The notes under the pieces were generated by a model. The model made no database searches, was not told where the DNA came from, and saw only the letters and a program-made list of their open reading frames with translations. Below, one piece after another: positions 7,416 through 16,148 of a stretch of DNA of 64,000 nt (position 1 is the first letter of the stretch; each line of letters starts with the position of its first letter). The DNA is from Mesorhizobium sp. B2-8-5. Lineage in GTDB: Bacteria > Pseudomonadota > Alphaproteobacteria > Rhizobiales > Rhizobiaceae. The translations under genes and the position numbers were made by a program. Where the stretch lies: contig NZ_CP083951.1 of assembly GCF_006440675.2 (NCBI RefSeq), forward strand, positions 3,505,501-3,569,500, read 5' to 3'.

Positions 7416-9599
7416 ATGGTCGACGACAACGAACTCGAAAGGCTGCGCGACATCGCGGTACCGGCGCCGGACGGCGAGGCGAAGGCGCGCGCGTTCACCG
7501 CCGCGATGCAGGCTTTCGACCTCGACGAAAGAATTTCCGCGGTCCCCCAAGGAACGCCCGCAGGCCTTCGTCTCACGGAGCGAGCAAGAATGCTCTGGAG
7601 AGACATCATGCAACGGAAACTCATCGCCACGCCGGCCATCACCGCGCTGGTCGCGCTGCCTATTGCCGGCTATGCCGCTTTCGAGATGCTGAAGGAACAG
7701 CTGCGGGTCATCGGCGGCAACGGCACCGTCACCGAGACTGTGGCAGACAAGCCGGTGGCGCAGAAGCCGGAACAGCCTGCGGTCATCGAGCCGCTGGCAG
7801 CGGCGCCCACCAAGGAAAAGAAGACCGACGCGGACGCCGAGACCCGGGCCAATTCACAAGCGGCGCCCGCGGCGCCGAAGCCGGCGACAGAGGTCGACAC
7901 CCTGTTCAAGCAGGAGGCGACGCCGGCGGCCAAGCGCGCCTTGCAGGCTACGCCGGCGGAGAGCGGCCAACTCGCGGCCGGCGGCAAAGATGGGGTCGGG
8001 GTAATTGCGGGCTATTCCCCCAAACGGAGCGCCGACGAGCTGGAGCGGGCCGACAAGGCACCGGCAGGAGCAGCTGCCGGGATTCCGGCGTCTCCGCCGG
8101 CGGTCGCCGATTCCAAGCTGATGGTGCAGCCTGCGCCCATGCCGGTCGACCAACTGCAGCCGCAGGAGGAAAACCGCGACCGCGTCGAGAATTTCAAAAC
8201 CAATCCGGTGCATGAAACAGCCCAGGATCCGGTCTCGACTTTCTCGATCGATGTCGACACGGCCTCCTATTCTTTCGTGCGGCGCTCGTTGAAGGAAGGC
8301 GCTCTGCCCGACCCGGACACGGTGCGCGTCGAGGAGATGATCAACTACTTCCCCTATGACTGGAGGGGCCCGGATTCGGCGTCAACGCCGTTCAACTCGA
8401 CCGTCACCGTCATGCCGACGCCGTGGAACGAGCACACCAAGCTCATGCATGTCGCGATCAAGGGTTTCGACGTGAAGCCGGCCGAGCAGCCGAAGGCCAA
8501 TCTGGTCTTCCTGATCGACGTGTCGGGGTCGATGGACGAGCCGGACAAGCTGCCGCTGCTCAAGTCCGCCTTCCGCTTGCTGGTGAGCAAGCTGAAGGCC
8601 GACGACACCGTTTCGATCGTCACCTATGCCGGCAATGCCGGCACTGTGTTGATGCCGACGAAGGCGGCCGAAAAGCAGAAGATCCTTGCTGCCATCGAAA
8701 ATCTGGCGCCCGGCGGCTCGACGGCCGGCGAGGAAGGCATCCGCGAGGCCTACAAGCTTGCCCAGCAATCCTTCGTCAAGGACGGCGTCAACCGGGTGAT
8801 GCTGGCCACAGACGGCGATTTCAATGTCGGCCAGACCGATGACGACGACCTCAAGCAACTGATCGAGAAGGAGCGCAAGACCGGCGTGTTCCTGTCGGTG
8901 TTCGGCTTCGGACGCGGCAATCTCAACGACCAGATGATGCAGACCATCGCCCAGAACGGCAACGGCACGGCGGCCTATATCGACACGCTGGCCGAAGCCG
9001 AGAAGGTGCTGGTCGAGGATGCCTCCTCGACGCTGTTCGCCATCGCCAAGGACGTCAAGATCCAGGTCGAGTTCAACCCGGCCAAGGTCTCGGAATACCG
9101 TCTCGTCGGTTATGAGACCCGCGCGCTCAAGCGCGAGGACTTCAACAATGACCGCGTCGATGCCGGCGATATCGGCTCGGGCCACTCGGTGACGGCGGTC
9201 TATGAAATCACGCCGAAGGGCAGCGGCGGCGAGCAGGTCGACCCGCTGCGCTACGGCCAAGCCAAGGTCGACAATGGCGGCATCGCAAATGCCGACGAAT
9301 ATGCCTTCGTCAAGATCCGCTATAAGCTGCCTAACGAGAATGTCTCGAAGCTCATCACCACGCCGGTGACCGCCGCCAACGAGGTCTCGTCCTTCGACGC
9401 TGCCGGCGCCGACCAGCGGTTCTCAGTCGCGGTCGCGGCCTTCGGGCAGAAGCTGCGCGACGAGGATCAGACGGCGAATTTCGGCTACGACCGCATCGCG
9501 GAGATCGCCAACGCCGCGCGCGGCGCCGATCCGTTCGGCTACAGGGCAGAGTTCCTGTCGCTGGTGCGCCTGGCCTCATCGCTGGACGGCAACAAGTAG
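7416..9599 (+). CDS. Membrane-anchored von Willebrand factor A domain protein (YfbK family)
   Basis: A 727-residue protein. The N-terminal 60 residues are charged and cytosolic, and one hydrophobic segment follows (about residues 66-88). Next is a long Ala/Pro/Lys-rich linker (about 95-270), a YfbK N-terminal region, and a vWA domain with the metal-site motif DVSGS starting at D368. A C-terminal DUF3520-like domain ends the protein. The layout suggests a single-pass protein with the vWA domain outside the cytoplasm. Coupling to the sigma factor gene suggests the N-terminal part acts as its anti-sigma; that is inference. A GTG at 7410 overlapping the sigma stop codon as GTGA is an equally plausible start. 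Confidence 0.88.
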   Translation: MVDDNELERLRDIAVPAPDGEAKARAFTAAMQAFDLDERISAVPQGTPAGLRLTERARMLWRDIMQRKLIATPAITALVALPIAGYAAFEMLKEQLRVIGGNGTVTETVADKPVAQKPEQPAVIEPLAAAPTKEKKTDADAETRANSQAAPAAPKPATEVDTLFKQEATPAAKRALQATPAESGQLAAGGKDGVGVIAGYSPKRSADELERADKAPAGAAAGIPASPPAVADSKLMVQPAPMPVDQLQPQEENRDRVENFKTNPVHETAQDPVSTFSIDVDTASYSFVRRSLKEGALPDPDTVRVEEMINYFPYDWRGPDSASTPFNSTVTVMPTPWNEHTKLMHVAIKGFDVKPAEQPKANLVFLIDVSGSMDEPDKLPLLKSAFRLLVSKLKADDTVSIVTYAGNAGTVLMPTKAAEKQKILAAIENLAPGGSTAGEEGIREAYKLAQQSFVKDGVNRVMLATDGDFNVGQTDDDDLKQLIEKERKTGVFLSVFGFGRGNLNDQMMQTIAQNGNGTAAYIDTLAEAEKVLVEDASSTLFAIAKDVKIQVEFNPAKVSEYRLVGYETRALKREDFNNDRVDAGDIGSGHSVTAVYEITPKGSGGEQVDPLRYGQAKVDNGGIANADEYAFVKIRYKLPNENVSKLITTPVTAANEVSSFDAAGADQRFSVAVAAFGQKLRDEDQTANFGYDRIAEIANAARGADPFGYRAEFLSLVRLASSLDGNK

Positions 9600-9622
9600 G
9601 CCATTATTGATTGAAGGAAGGA

Positions 9623-9652
9623 CCGGCGGGAGAAAATCCCGCCGGCCTTTTT
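9623..9652 (+). terminator. Intrinsic terminator after vWA gene
   Basis: A 9-bp perfect stem CCGGCGGGA/TCCCGCCGG (9623-9631 with 9637-9645) is followed by CCTTTTTG. It closes the sigma/vWA operon. Confidence 0.88.
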
Positions 9653-9739
9653 GCGATCGTTAAACTGCGCTGCTTTTCCGGAACCTCGCCGCAACGAGCT
9701 TCTGTTAGTCAATGCTGATAGAGATTTGAGGGATCAGCA

Positions 9740-10024
9740 GTGCATATCACGACAATCGGGAACGCGAACTCGACGGCGCTCAATGCCCCGGTGCGCGGAC
9801 CGTCCGCTCCTTCAGCGGAATCCGCGCGCATCAGGAACGATGTCGACGCGGCGCGCAACACAGCGCTTTCGGCCCTCAACAACGACCGTTTTCGCGTGAT
9901 GCTGGAACAGATCAGCGACCCCGGCGCATCGGGCGCCCTGATGACGATGGGCGCCGACAATCAGGGCAGTACCGGCACCGATCTCAATACCGCGCTGTCG
10001 CGCTACGCCGAAAACAGCAAGTAG
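9740..10024 (+). CDS. Small hypothetical protein
   Basis: A 94-residue ORF starting at GTG, with GAGGG about 8 bases upstream. The protein is hydrophilic and rich in Asn, Ala, Ser and Asp, with no membrane segment, signal peptide or cysteine. A central helix-prone part (SARIRNDVDAARNTALSALN) is followed by a glycine-rich stretch. I do not recognise a family. It follows the sigma/vWA terminator and therefore probably has its own promoter. It converges on bmt, with only 8 bases between the stop codons. The ribosome site and sensible amino acid composition support a real gene. Confidence 0.6.
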   Translation: MHITTIGNANSTALNAPVRGPSAPSAESARIRNDVDAARNTALSALNNDRFRVMLEQISDPGASGALMTMGADNQGSTGTDLNTALSRYAENSK

Positions 10025-10032
10025 AAATCGTA

Positions 10033-11055
10033 TCAGGCGCGGCTGCGCCGGCGCTCGCGGCGGGCTTCGCTGGTCTCGGCGGTGTTTGCCGTCGCCACCT
10101 TGTTGCGCATCGGGCCGATGCGCTCGACGATCGTCTCGACGGTCGGGCGGGTCGACTTGGTGTGCGCGTCGAGCGCCTTGCGCATGGCGGCAAGGTGCGC
10201 GAACGAGGTGCCGCAGCAGCCGCCGACAATCCTGGCGCCGGCATCGACCGCCAGCCGCACATAATCGGACATCAGCTCCGGCGTGCCGGAATAATATATC
10301 TCCGCGCCGCGGAATTCCGGAATGCCGCAATTGCCCTTGACGATCACGGTCGCGTCCGGTTTCGCCTCGGTCATGTCGAGCAGCGAAGCCAGGATATCGG
10401 AAGCGCCGACGCCGCAATTGGCGCCGACACCGAGAGGGGCCTGCGACAGGCCATCGGCGACGGCGTGGATATCCTTCGGCAGCAGGCCCATCATGGTGCG
10501 GCCGGCCGTGTCGAAGGAACCGGTATAGGTATAGGGCAGGCCGACACGGATGGCGGCTTGCGCCGCGGCGCGGATCTCGTCCGGCGCCGACATGGTCTCG
10601 ATCCAGGCGACTTCGGCGCCGCCGGCCTTCAAGCCCTCGATCTGTTCGGCGAAGGCCTCGACCGCATCGTCGTAAGTCATGGCGCCGAGCGGCACCAGCA
10701 ATTCGCCGGTCGGGCCGACGGAGCCGGCGACGATCACCTTGCGGCCGGCCTTGTCGGCGACGGAGCGGGCAATCTCGGCGGCGCGCTTGTTCAGCTCGTG
10801 AACGCGATCCTGCGCATGATGCAGCTTCAGCCTGTGGCGAGTGCCGCCGAAGGAGTTGGTGAGAATGATATCGGCGCCGGCGTCGACGAAATTCCGATGC
10901 AGGCTGGCAATGGTCTCGGGCGAAGTCTCATTGAGCAGCTCAGGCGCTTCGCCGGCCTCCAGACCCATCGCGAACAGATTGGTGCCGGTGGCGCCATCGG
11001 CCAAAAGCACGCCCTTTTCGGCAAGCAGGGCGTCAATCGGGTTGGTCGCGGTCAT
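10033..11055 (-). CDS. bmt: Betaine-homocysteine S-methyltransferase
   Basis: A 340-residue zinc-dependent homocysteine methyltransferase (pfam S-methyl_trans), cytosolic. It is expected to transfer a methyl group from glycine betaine (or a sulfonium analogue) to homocysteine, giving methionine and dimethylglycine. The zinc ligands are C214 in GANCGVG and C280-C281 in GGCCGT. The N-terminal LLADGATGTNL loop is the usual homocysteine-binding region. A basic C-terminal tail (RRERRRSR) is extra. The ATG at 11055 is preferred over a TTG at 11082, because the latter leaves little room after the palindromic operator at 11091-11106. Its product, dimethylglycine, would feed the DMGDH-like enzyme at 17746-20328. 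Confidence 0.88.
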   Translation of the reverse strand: MTATNPIDALLAEKGVLLADGATGTNLFAMGLEAGEAPELLNETSPETIASLHRNFVDAGADIILTNSFGGTRHRLKLHHAQDRVHELNKRAAEIARSVADKAGRKVIVAGSVGPTGELLVPLGAMTYDDAVEAFAEQIEGLKAGGAEVAWIETMSAPDEIRAAAQAAIRVGLPYTYTGSFDTAGRTMMGLLPKDIHAVADGLSQAPLGVGANCGVGASDILASLLDMTEAKPDATVIVKGNCGIPEFRGAEIYYSGTPELMSDYVRLAVDAGARIVGGCCGTSFAHLAAMRKALDAHTKSTRPTVETIVERIGPMRNKVATANTAETSEARRERRRSRA

Positions 11056-11090
11056 GACTTTGGCTTTCGTGTTCGAATTCAAATAACGAT

Positions 11091-11106
11091 ATAAAGAAGT
11101 CTTTAT
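11091..11106. promoter_or_regulatory. Perfect palindromic operator upstream of bmt
   Basis: The 16-mer ATAAAGAAGTCTTTAT is a 7+7 inverted repeat with a 2-base centre, 36 bases upstream of the bmt ATG. From memory it resembles sites of the ArsR-family methionine-cycle regulator SahR in alphaproteobacteria. I see no other copy in the window. Confidence 0.6.
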
Positions 11107-11138
11107 GTCCAGTCAACGAGCTTGCGGCCGCGAAGGCC

Positions 11139-11741
11139 TTACGAAGCCGGAGTGATCTCGACCTCGATCTCGGTGCAGGCATCGCCGTTGGTCGGGTGAT
11201 GATCGACCGAGCAGGCGGTGACGACAAGCAGGAGGTCCTGTTCGGCGCGCAGCGTCACGTAGCCGCCCGGCGGATTGATCGATGCCTCGACCACCAAAGT
11301 CCCGTCAGGCTGCGGCATGGAGTTCTGGAAGAGATCGACCGGGTCGGGCGCGAAGGGCAGTTCGATGCCTTCCGCGCCGAGCGCCTTCATCAGATTGTCG
11401 CGGCAGTTCGGATGGTTGGGCAGGCCGGCCCGTTCGTAGAGCGCGCTGTCGCAGGCCGGGTAGAGCATGTCGTGCGGTCCAGGCGAGGCGTCCTCGATCA
11501 GCGTCAGCACGATCTTGCCCGCGGCGCTGTAGAAATGGTCGCCGGGTTTCGGAAACAGCCGCTCGGTGATGTCGCGGGTCTGCGAGGTGCTCAGCCAGTC
11601 GAGCCTGCCTTCGGTCGAGAAGGCCCAGAGGTCCGAGACCTGCTGGCCCTTGGGATCGACGATGCGGATCAGATCGCCGCGCTTGACGCGCATGGAACGG
11701 CCCGACTTAGGAGGAACAACGATGTGACGCGGTGCTTGCAT
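11139..11741 (-). CDS. DUF1989 / urea carboxylase-associated family protein
   Basis: A 200-residue soluble protein of the DUF1989 (urea carboxylase-associated) family. The features seen are MRVKRGDLIRIVDPKGQQVS at the N-terminus, a central stretch with likely metal or thiol ligands (LYPACDS, then NHPNCRDN), and a C-terminal SVDHHPTNGDAC. The biochemical function is not established; members often sit beside amine or one-carbon catabolism genes. The ATG at 11741 is chosen because family members start close to the first conserved strand; 16 additional codons are open upstream. It lies 83 bases upstream of bmt on the same strand, so the two may be co-transcribed, although the palindrome before bmt argues for a separate promoter. 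Confidence 0.8.
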   Translation of the reverse strand: MQAPRHIVVPPKSGRSMRVKRGDLIRIVDPKGQQVSDLWAFSTEGRLDWLSTSQTRDITERLFPKPGDHFYSAAGKIVLTLIEDASPGPHDMLYPACDSALYERAGLPNHPNCRDNLMKALGAEGIELPFAPDPVDLFQNSMPQPDGTLVVEASINPPGGYVTLRAEQDLLLVVTACSVDHHPTNGDACTEIEVEITPAS

Positions 11742-11809
11742 GGGTTTCCCGAAACGATGAGCGGCGGCCGGCCTATGGCCGATCGCCAAGATGGCGCCGA
11801 TGGAGCCGA

Positions 11810-12670
11810 TTAGACAGAGCCTGACGGGAAGGACATTGCGGCCAGCTTCTGCGCAAAACTCGCCGCCTCATGCGCGTTGATGTCGGCAGCCCGGATCAGA
11901 TTGTCGAAATGGCTGGTGAGCGTGCGGACCGGCTGGGTGGCGTTCAACACCAGGTACATGTCGCCGACATAGATAGCGGCGCGATAGGGGCCGAAGATCG
12001 TATAGGGGATCGAATAGCGCATGCGGCCGTCATAGAGAAACAGCCGGAAAGTCGGGTAAAGGTCGTCGAGCAGCGTTGCCATGTGCAGCAGTTGCTTGCG
12101 CCGTTCGGCCTCCGGGAAACGGTCCCAGACACCGAGACCGCGCGCGAAAATCTCCAGCGTATGGCGCGGCATGCAGACCTCCATATCGGTCTCCGGCCGC
12201 CTTGTGTAGTCGATGCGGTACTGCGTCTCGCCGGCTTGCGCCTCACGGCTCTTGTTGGTGATGCCGGCCTCGTATTCCACCAGTGCCTCGGTGCGCAGAA
12301 GGTCGGGAATGCCGGCGGGCACGTAGCGGATCTTCGTGCCGGCGGCCTCGGCATGCCATTTGGCCAAAAGCGTGCGATCGAAGCCGTCGGGCGCCTCCTC
12401 GATCTCCAGGCTTTCTCTTATTTCGCCGGTGACGCCTTCGTCCTGGCTCAGGCCAAGCAGCCAGTCGAGCGACACCTTGAACTCGGCGGCGATGTTGAGG
12501 AGGGTCTCGGCGCGGGGCAGGCGGGTCGAGGCGCCGGACAGCAGTTGCGACAGCGCCGAACGGTCGATCCCGACCGCTGTCGCGAAGGCCGACTGGTTCA
12601 AGTCGGACCGTGTCAAGAGCAATTTCAGGCGCTCTCGAAAGGTCGTCGACAGATCGCGCTTGTCCACCAC
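11810..12670 (-). CDS. XRE-family transcriptional regulator
   Basis: A 286-residue regulator with an N-terminal Cro/C1-type helix-turn-helix (about residues 10-72, including QSAFATAVGIDRSALSQLLS). The C-terminal domain of about 200 residues has mixed alpha/beta composition and may bind a small ligand. GCAGGAGCAGC stands directly before two adjacent GTG codons (12670 and 12667), making GTG the likely start; the upstream in-frame ATG at 12736 lacks a ribosome site. It is 68 bases from the DUF1989 gene on the same strand and divergent from the fatty acid desaturase. A regulator of the onium or methyl-group genes nearby is plausible but unproven. Confidence 0.85.
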   Translation of the reverse strand: MVDKRDLSTTFRERLKLLLTRSDLNQSAFATAVGIDRSALSQLLSGASTRLPRAETLLNIAAEFKVSLDWLLGLSQDEGVTGEIRESLEIEEAPDGFDRTLLAKWHAEAAGTKIRYVPAGIPDLLRTEALVEYEAGITNKSREAQAGETQYRIDYTRRPETDMEVCMPRHTLEIFARGLGVWDRFPEAERRKQLLHMATLLDDLYPTFRLFLYDGRMRYSIPYTIFGPYRAAIYVGDMYLVLNATQPVRTLTSHFDNLIRAADINAHEAASFAQKLAAMSFPSGSV

Positions 12671-12740
12671 GCTGCTCCTGCTTTGGAGAGGAAAAATTTG
12701 CGCCGGAGCGCGGCTCAGGCGGAAATGAATCCCCATATTT

Positions 12741-12804
12741 GTTTACAATGTATAACATATGCAGCCAGAAATGCGCATTCGCAACAGTTTGTGCGCATTG
12801 TCGC
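12741..12804. promoter_or_regulatory. AT-rich divergent promoter region with short repeats
   Basis: Between the XRE gene and the desaturase is an AT-rich patch with an imperfect dyad around GTTTACAATGTATAAC (12741-12756). Two copies of TGCGCATT follow within the next 50 bases. It is a candidate promoter and autoregulatory site for the XRE regulator. Confidence 0.3.
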
Positions 12805-12873
12805 GTTGATGTAACGGCAGGCTCCTGACACAATGTTGTCAGGAATCGAGTTGGTTCCGGCGACTGGAGGGCA

Positions 12874-13911
12874 GTGGTCGATAGCATGGCAAGAAGCATG
12901 AATACCGGCATGAACAAGAGACGTAGCACCGCACCGGCGGTCGAATGGCCGACAGTCTTCCTCACACTCTTCTGCTACGGCGCGTGGCTCGCCATCGGCT
13001 TCCTTCTGTGGCCATCCCATCCGCTTTTGGCGCTTGCCGTCCTGCCGTTTATCCTGGCCTTGCAATCGTCGATCATGCACGAAGTGCTGCACGGTCATCC
13101 GACCCGCAACGCCAGGATCAATGAAGCGTGCGTCTTCCTGCCGATCGGCGTGGTGTGGCCGTTCCGCCGCTTCAAGACCATCCACCTTCGCCATCATGCG
13201 GACGAGCGCCTGACCGATCCGCTCGACGATCCGGAGAGCTATTACCAGGCGCTTTGGATGCATGACGAGCTGCCGCCGACAATGAAGCTTCTGCTCAAGA
13301 TCAACAACACCATGGTCGGCCGCTTCGTTCTCGGTCCGTGGTTGTCCTCGGTCGGTTTCTTCATCGACGATGCCAAGCAGATCCTTGCCGGCGACAAGGC
13401 GATCCGCAAGGCTTGGCTGCTGCATGCCATCGGTCTCGCGGTTGTGGTGCCGATCGTCACGTTTGGCTTCGGCATTCCGCTGTGGCTCTATATCCTGGTG
13501 CCGGTGTGGCTCGGCCAGTCGCTGATCTCGATCCGCACCTATGCCGAGCACCAGTGGTCGGAGCATCCGGAAGGGCGCACGGTGATCGTGGAGCGTTCGC
13601 CGCTCTCCTTCCTGTTCCTGAACAACAACCTGCATTTCGTTCATCACAAGAGCCCGACCATTGCCTGGTACAGGTTGCCGAAGCTGTTTCGCGAGCGCCG
13701 CGAAGAGTGGCTGCGGATGAACAACGGTTACGCCTATCCGAACTATTTCGCGATGCTGAAAGCCCACGCCTTCAAGGCCAAGGAGCCGATCGTCCACCCG
13801 GTGCTGCGGCGCGCGCCGGAGCCCGGTCGCGCCTTCAAGCCGCGGGTCAGGGCGCGCAACGTCAATGGGCTCGGCACGGCGCCGGTTCCGGCGGAGCCGC
13901 CGAAAGAGTAG
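12874..13911 (+). CDS. Fatty acid desaturase family membrane protein
   Basis: A 345-residue integral membrane di-iron enzyme. The three histidine boxes are HEVLHGH (about residue 69), HLRHH (about 105) and HFVHH (about 255), arranged as in membrane desaturases and hydroxylases. Hydrophobic segments lie around residues 28-65 and 185-220. The family introduces double bonds or hydroxyl groups into acyl chains using O2; some members act on other substrates, and the specificity here is unknown. GGAGGG stands unusually close to the GTG at 12874, so the ATG 12 bases downstream is an alternative start. The C-terminal 40 residues are basic and Pro-rich. It is transcribed with the PhnD-like gene. Confidence 0.87.
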   Translation: MVDSMARSMNTGMNKRRSTAPAVEWPTVFLTLFCYGAWLAIGFLLWPSHPLLALAVLPFILALQSSIMHEVLHGHPTRNARINEACVFLPIGVVWPFRRFKTIHLRHHADERLTDPLDDPESYYQALWMHDELPPTMKLLLKINNTMVGRFVLGPWLSSVGFFIDDAKQILAGDKAIRKAWLLHAIGLAVVVPIVTFGFGIPLWLYILVPVWLGQSLISIRTYAEHQWSEHPEGRTVIVERSPLSFLFLNNNLHFVHHKSPTIAWYRLPKLFRERREEWLRMNNGYAYPNYFAMLKAHAFKAKEPIVHPVLRRAPEPGRAFKPRVRARNVNGLGTAPVPAEPPKE

Positions 13912-13988
13912 TTTCGACTTCCCGCGACCGCTTTTTTCGCGGCGGAACGCAGGCGCCGAAAATCGCCTGTCTTTGAAAGCCATTCGAC

Positions 13989-14825
13989 ATGAGCAAGTAC
14001 GTTGCGGCCCTGCCGATGTATGACTGGCCCGAGGCGCGTGGCGAAGTCGACGCGCAATGGGCGCGGCTCCGCGATGCCTTCCGGCAAAGGGGCATCGATG
14101 CGCCGGAGGCGGTCGTGCGCAGCAATCGCGAACTGCCGCCGGTGCCTGGCGGCATTCGCGATGACGTCGGCAAGCCGATCGCGCCCGATCCGGCGACGCT
14201 ACCCTCGGACGAGTTCGATTTTCTCCAGTTCTGGCTGAGCCCGGCGCTGCTCTTCGGGCAAACATGCTGGGGGCCAATGGAACTCGGCCTCGCCCCGCAT
14301 GTGCAGGTGATTGCCCAGCCAAGCTACGATGCGTTCGAGGGCGGGCAGGGCGAGCTTTATTCCAGCGCGTTGGTGATGGCCGCGGACGGCGGACCGTCAG
14401 TCGTCTCGCCGGCGGATGGCAAGGCTGTCATCCCGCTCGATCTCATTCGCGGCAAACGCTTCACCTTCAACAATCCGGACTCGATGTCCGGGCTGATCGG
14501 GCTGACGCGCGACCTGCAAGCCATGGACAAAAGCCTGGACATCTTCGCCTCACGCAGCGAAAGCGGCGGCCACCGGTCGTCGATCGTGGCGGTCGCGGAA
14601 GGCAGGGCCGATATCGCGGCCATCGACTGCGAAAGCTGGGCGTTGGCGCGGCGTTTCGAGCCGGCGGCGAAAGGCGTGAAGGTGGTCGGCTGGACGGCGC
14701 GGCGCAAGGGGCTGCCCTACATCACCGCCAGAACGACGCCGGAACAAGTCGTTGCCGCGATGCGCGACGCCGTCGCGACCATCGAAAGCGGATCAGAGCA
14801 GCCGCTCGTCCAGCGGGTAGGCTGA
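13989..14825 (+). CDS. PhnD-like substrate-binding protein without a visible signal peptide
   Basis: A 278-residue protein of the PhnD/SsuA/transferrin-like periplasmic binding fold, with segments such as FLQFWLSPALLFGQTCWGPM, GKRFTFNNPDSMSGL and GRADIAAIDCESWA that line the ligand cleft in this family. The sequence begins MSKYVAALPMYDWPEARG, with no hydrophobic leader. It may therefore be cytosolic, or the true start may be missed, and no ABC permease or ATPase accompanies it. The ligand is unknown (phosphonate- or thiamine-pyrimidine-like compounds are usual for the fold). Its last 33 bases overlap the end of the convergent DddP-like gene. Confidence 0.75.
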   Translation: MSKYVAALPMYDWPEARGEVDAQWARLRDAFRQRGIDAPEAVVRSNRELPPVPGGIRDDVGKPIAPDPATLPSDEFDFLQFWLSPALLFGQTCWGPMELGLAPHVQVIAQPSYDAFEGGQGELYSSALVMAADGGPSVVSPADGKAVIPLDLIRGKRFTFNNPDSMSGLIGLTRDLQAMDKSLDIFASRSESGGHRSSIVAVAEGRADIAAIDCESWALARRFEPAAKGVKVVGWTARRKGLPYITARTTPEQVVAAMRDAVATIESGSEQPLVQRVG

Positions 14826-16133
14826 CAGTTTCTCATTGCCGCTCTCGGTGATCAGGATCTGCTCCTCGATCTTGACGCCTTCGCGTCCGCCAAGCCTGCC
14901 GATATAGCTTTCGACGCACAGCACCATGCCGGATTCGAGCAGGCCGTCCGGCGTGTCGCCCGTCCAGTCGCCGGCATGCGGCAGCGTCGGATATTCGTCG
15001 GCCAGGCCGACCCCGTGATAGAGCACGCCGTAGCGTGTCAGATAGCAATCGTCCGGCGGCACCGCCGAGCGCTCGACGAGATCGCGGAAGGAGATGCCCG
15101 GCTGCATCAAATCCGTGTTGTGGGCGATCTGGCCGGCGGCGATGCGGAACAGATCGCGCTGCTCGTTCGACGGCTGCCTGTCGCCGCAGAGCCATGTGCG
15201 CGAAAGATCGGCGCAGAACCCGTAAGGACCGATCAGGTCCGTGTCGAAGGCGACGAGGTCGCCATCCTCGACGATGCGCGAGGAGCATTCCTGAAACCAG
15301 GGATTGGTGCGCGGTCCCGAGGACAAAAGACGCGTTTCGATCCATTCGCCGCCGCGCGCGATGTTGCCTCGATGCAGCTCCGCCCATAACTCGTTTTCGG
15401 AGATGCCCGGCTTCAGCGCCACTTGCATCTCGCTCATCGCCGCCTCGCAGGCGACGATCGAGCGGCGCATGGCGAGGATCTCGTCCGGCGATTTGATGAG
15501 CCTCGCATTCTCCATCACCGCCTCGCCGTTGCCGACGGAAATCCCACGACGGGCGAGTTCTTCCACGCCTTCGGGATTGATGTGGTCGACGGCGATGCGG
15601 CGGTTGCCGCCGCCATGCTCGGCAACGAGTTCGGCGATGCCCGCGCCCCAACGCCGGACCTTCTGCTCGGTAAGCTCGCCGCTGTAGAGATATATCCACG
15701 ACACGGCCGGGCGCACCTCGTCGACGACACCCGAATGGTCGGACAGATGCTCGCAGGAGAAATAGTCGAACAGCACCACCGGCCCTTCGGTGGCGACGAA
15801 ACAATGGCGTGTCGGGTTGTGCGCGACCCAGAGCTGCATGTTGGTCGAGTCCGTCGCGTAGCGGATGTTGACCGGGTCGTAGAGCAGGGCGCCGGCATAG
15901 TCGCGGCGCTTCAGCTCGGCGCGAATGCGGTCCAGCCGGTATCTGCGCATGGCGGGCAGATCGGGCGCTGCGATGCCGGCGGCGGCCCATTCCGCCTCAG
16001 CTGTCTCGCCATAGCCCAGCACATGCTGGTTGAGCGACGCCGCCTTCTCGCGCGAGGCCTCGCGCAGCGCTTCGACCGAGCCTGGTTCGAAGGGCATGAT
16101 CTTGCGGTGGCGGCCGAAGCGTTGCGTGTCCAT
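14793..16133 (-). CDS. DddP-type DMSP lyase homologue (M24 metallopeptidase superfamily)
   Basis: A 446-residue protein of the M24 (creatinase/aminopeptidase P) superfamily that resembles DddP, the roseobacter lyase cleaving dimethylsulfoniopropionate to DMS and acrylate. All six expected metal ligands are present: D297, D299, D309, H373, E408 and E423. Each is offset by exactly two from the DddP numbering I recall (295, 297, 307, 371, 406, 421). Y368 and D379 match the recalled substrate and catalytic residues Y366 and D377. Other matching stretches are NIRYATDSTNMQLW and GGEWIETRLLSSGPRTNPWF. Length equals DddP's. It is probably cytosolic. Generic annotation would be Xaa-Pro peptidase; a different onium substrate remains possible. 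Confidence 0.82.
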   Translation of the reverse strand: MDTQRFGRHRKIMPFEPGSVEALREASREKAASLNQHVLGYGETAEAEWAAAGIAAPDLPAMRRYRLDRIRAELKRRDYAGALLYDPVNIRYATDSTNMQLWVAHNPTRHCFVATEGPVVLFDYFSCEHLSDHSGVVDEVRPAVSWIYLYSGELTEQKVRRWGAGIAELVAEHGGGNRRIAVDHINPEGVEELARRGISVGNGEAVMENARLIKSPDEILAMRRSIVACEAAMSEMQVALKPGISENELWAELHRGNIARGGEWIETRLLSSGPRTNPWFQECSSRIVEDGDLVAFDTDLIGPYGFCADLSRTWLCGDRQPSNEQRDLFRIAAGQIAHNTDLMQPGISFRDLVERSAVPPDDCYLTRYGVLYHGVGLADEYPTLPHAGDWTGDTPDGLLESGMVLCVESYIGRLGGREGVKIEEQILITESGNEKLSAYPLDERLL

Positions 16134-16148
16134 TCGTTCCCCTGAAAC

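Noticed and set aside
14793..16133. Plain Xaa-Pro aminopeptidase/creatinase annotation for the M24 protein
   Set aside because: The match to DddP in length, metal ligands, proposed catalytic residues and long conserved stretches is far better than to prolidases as I recall them.
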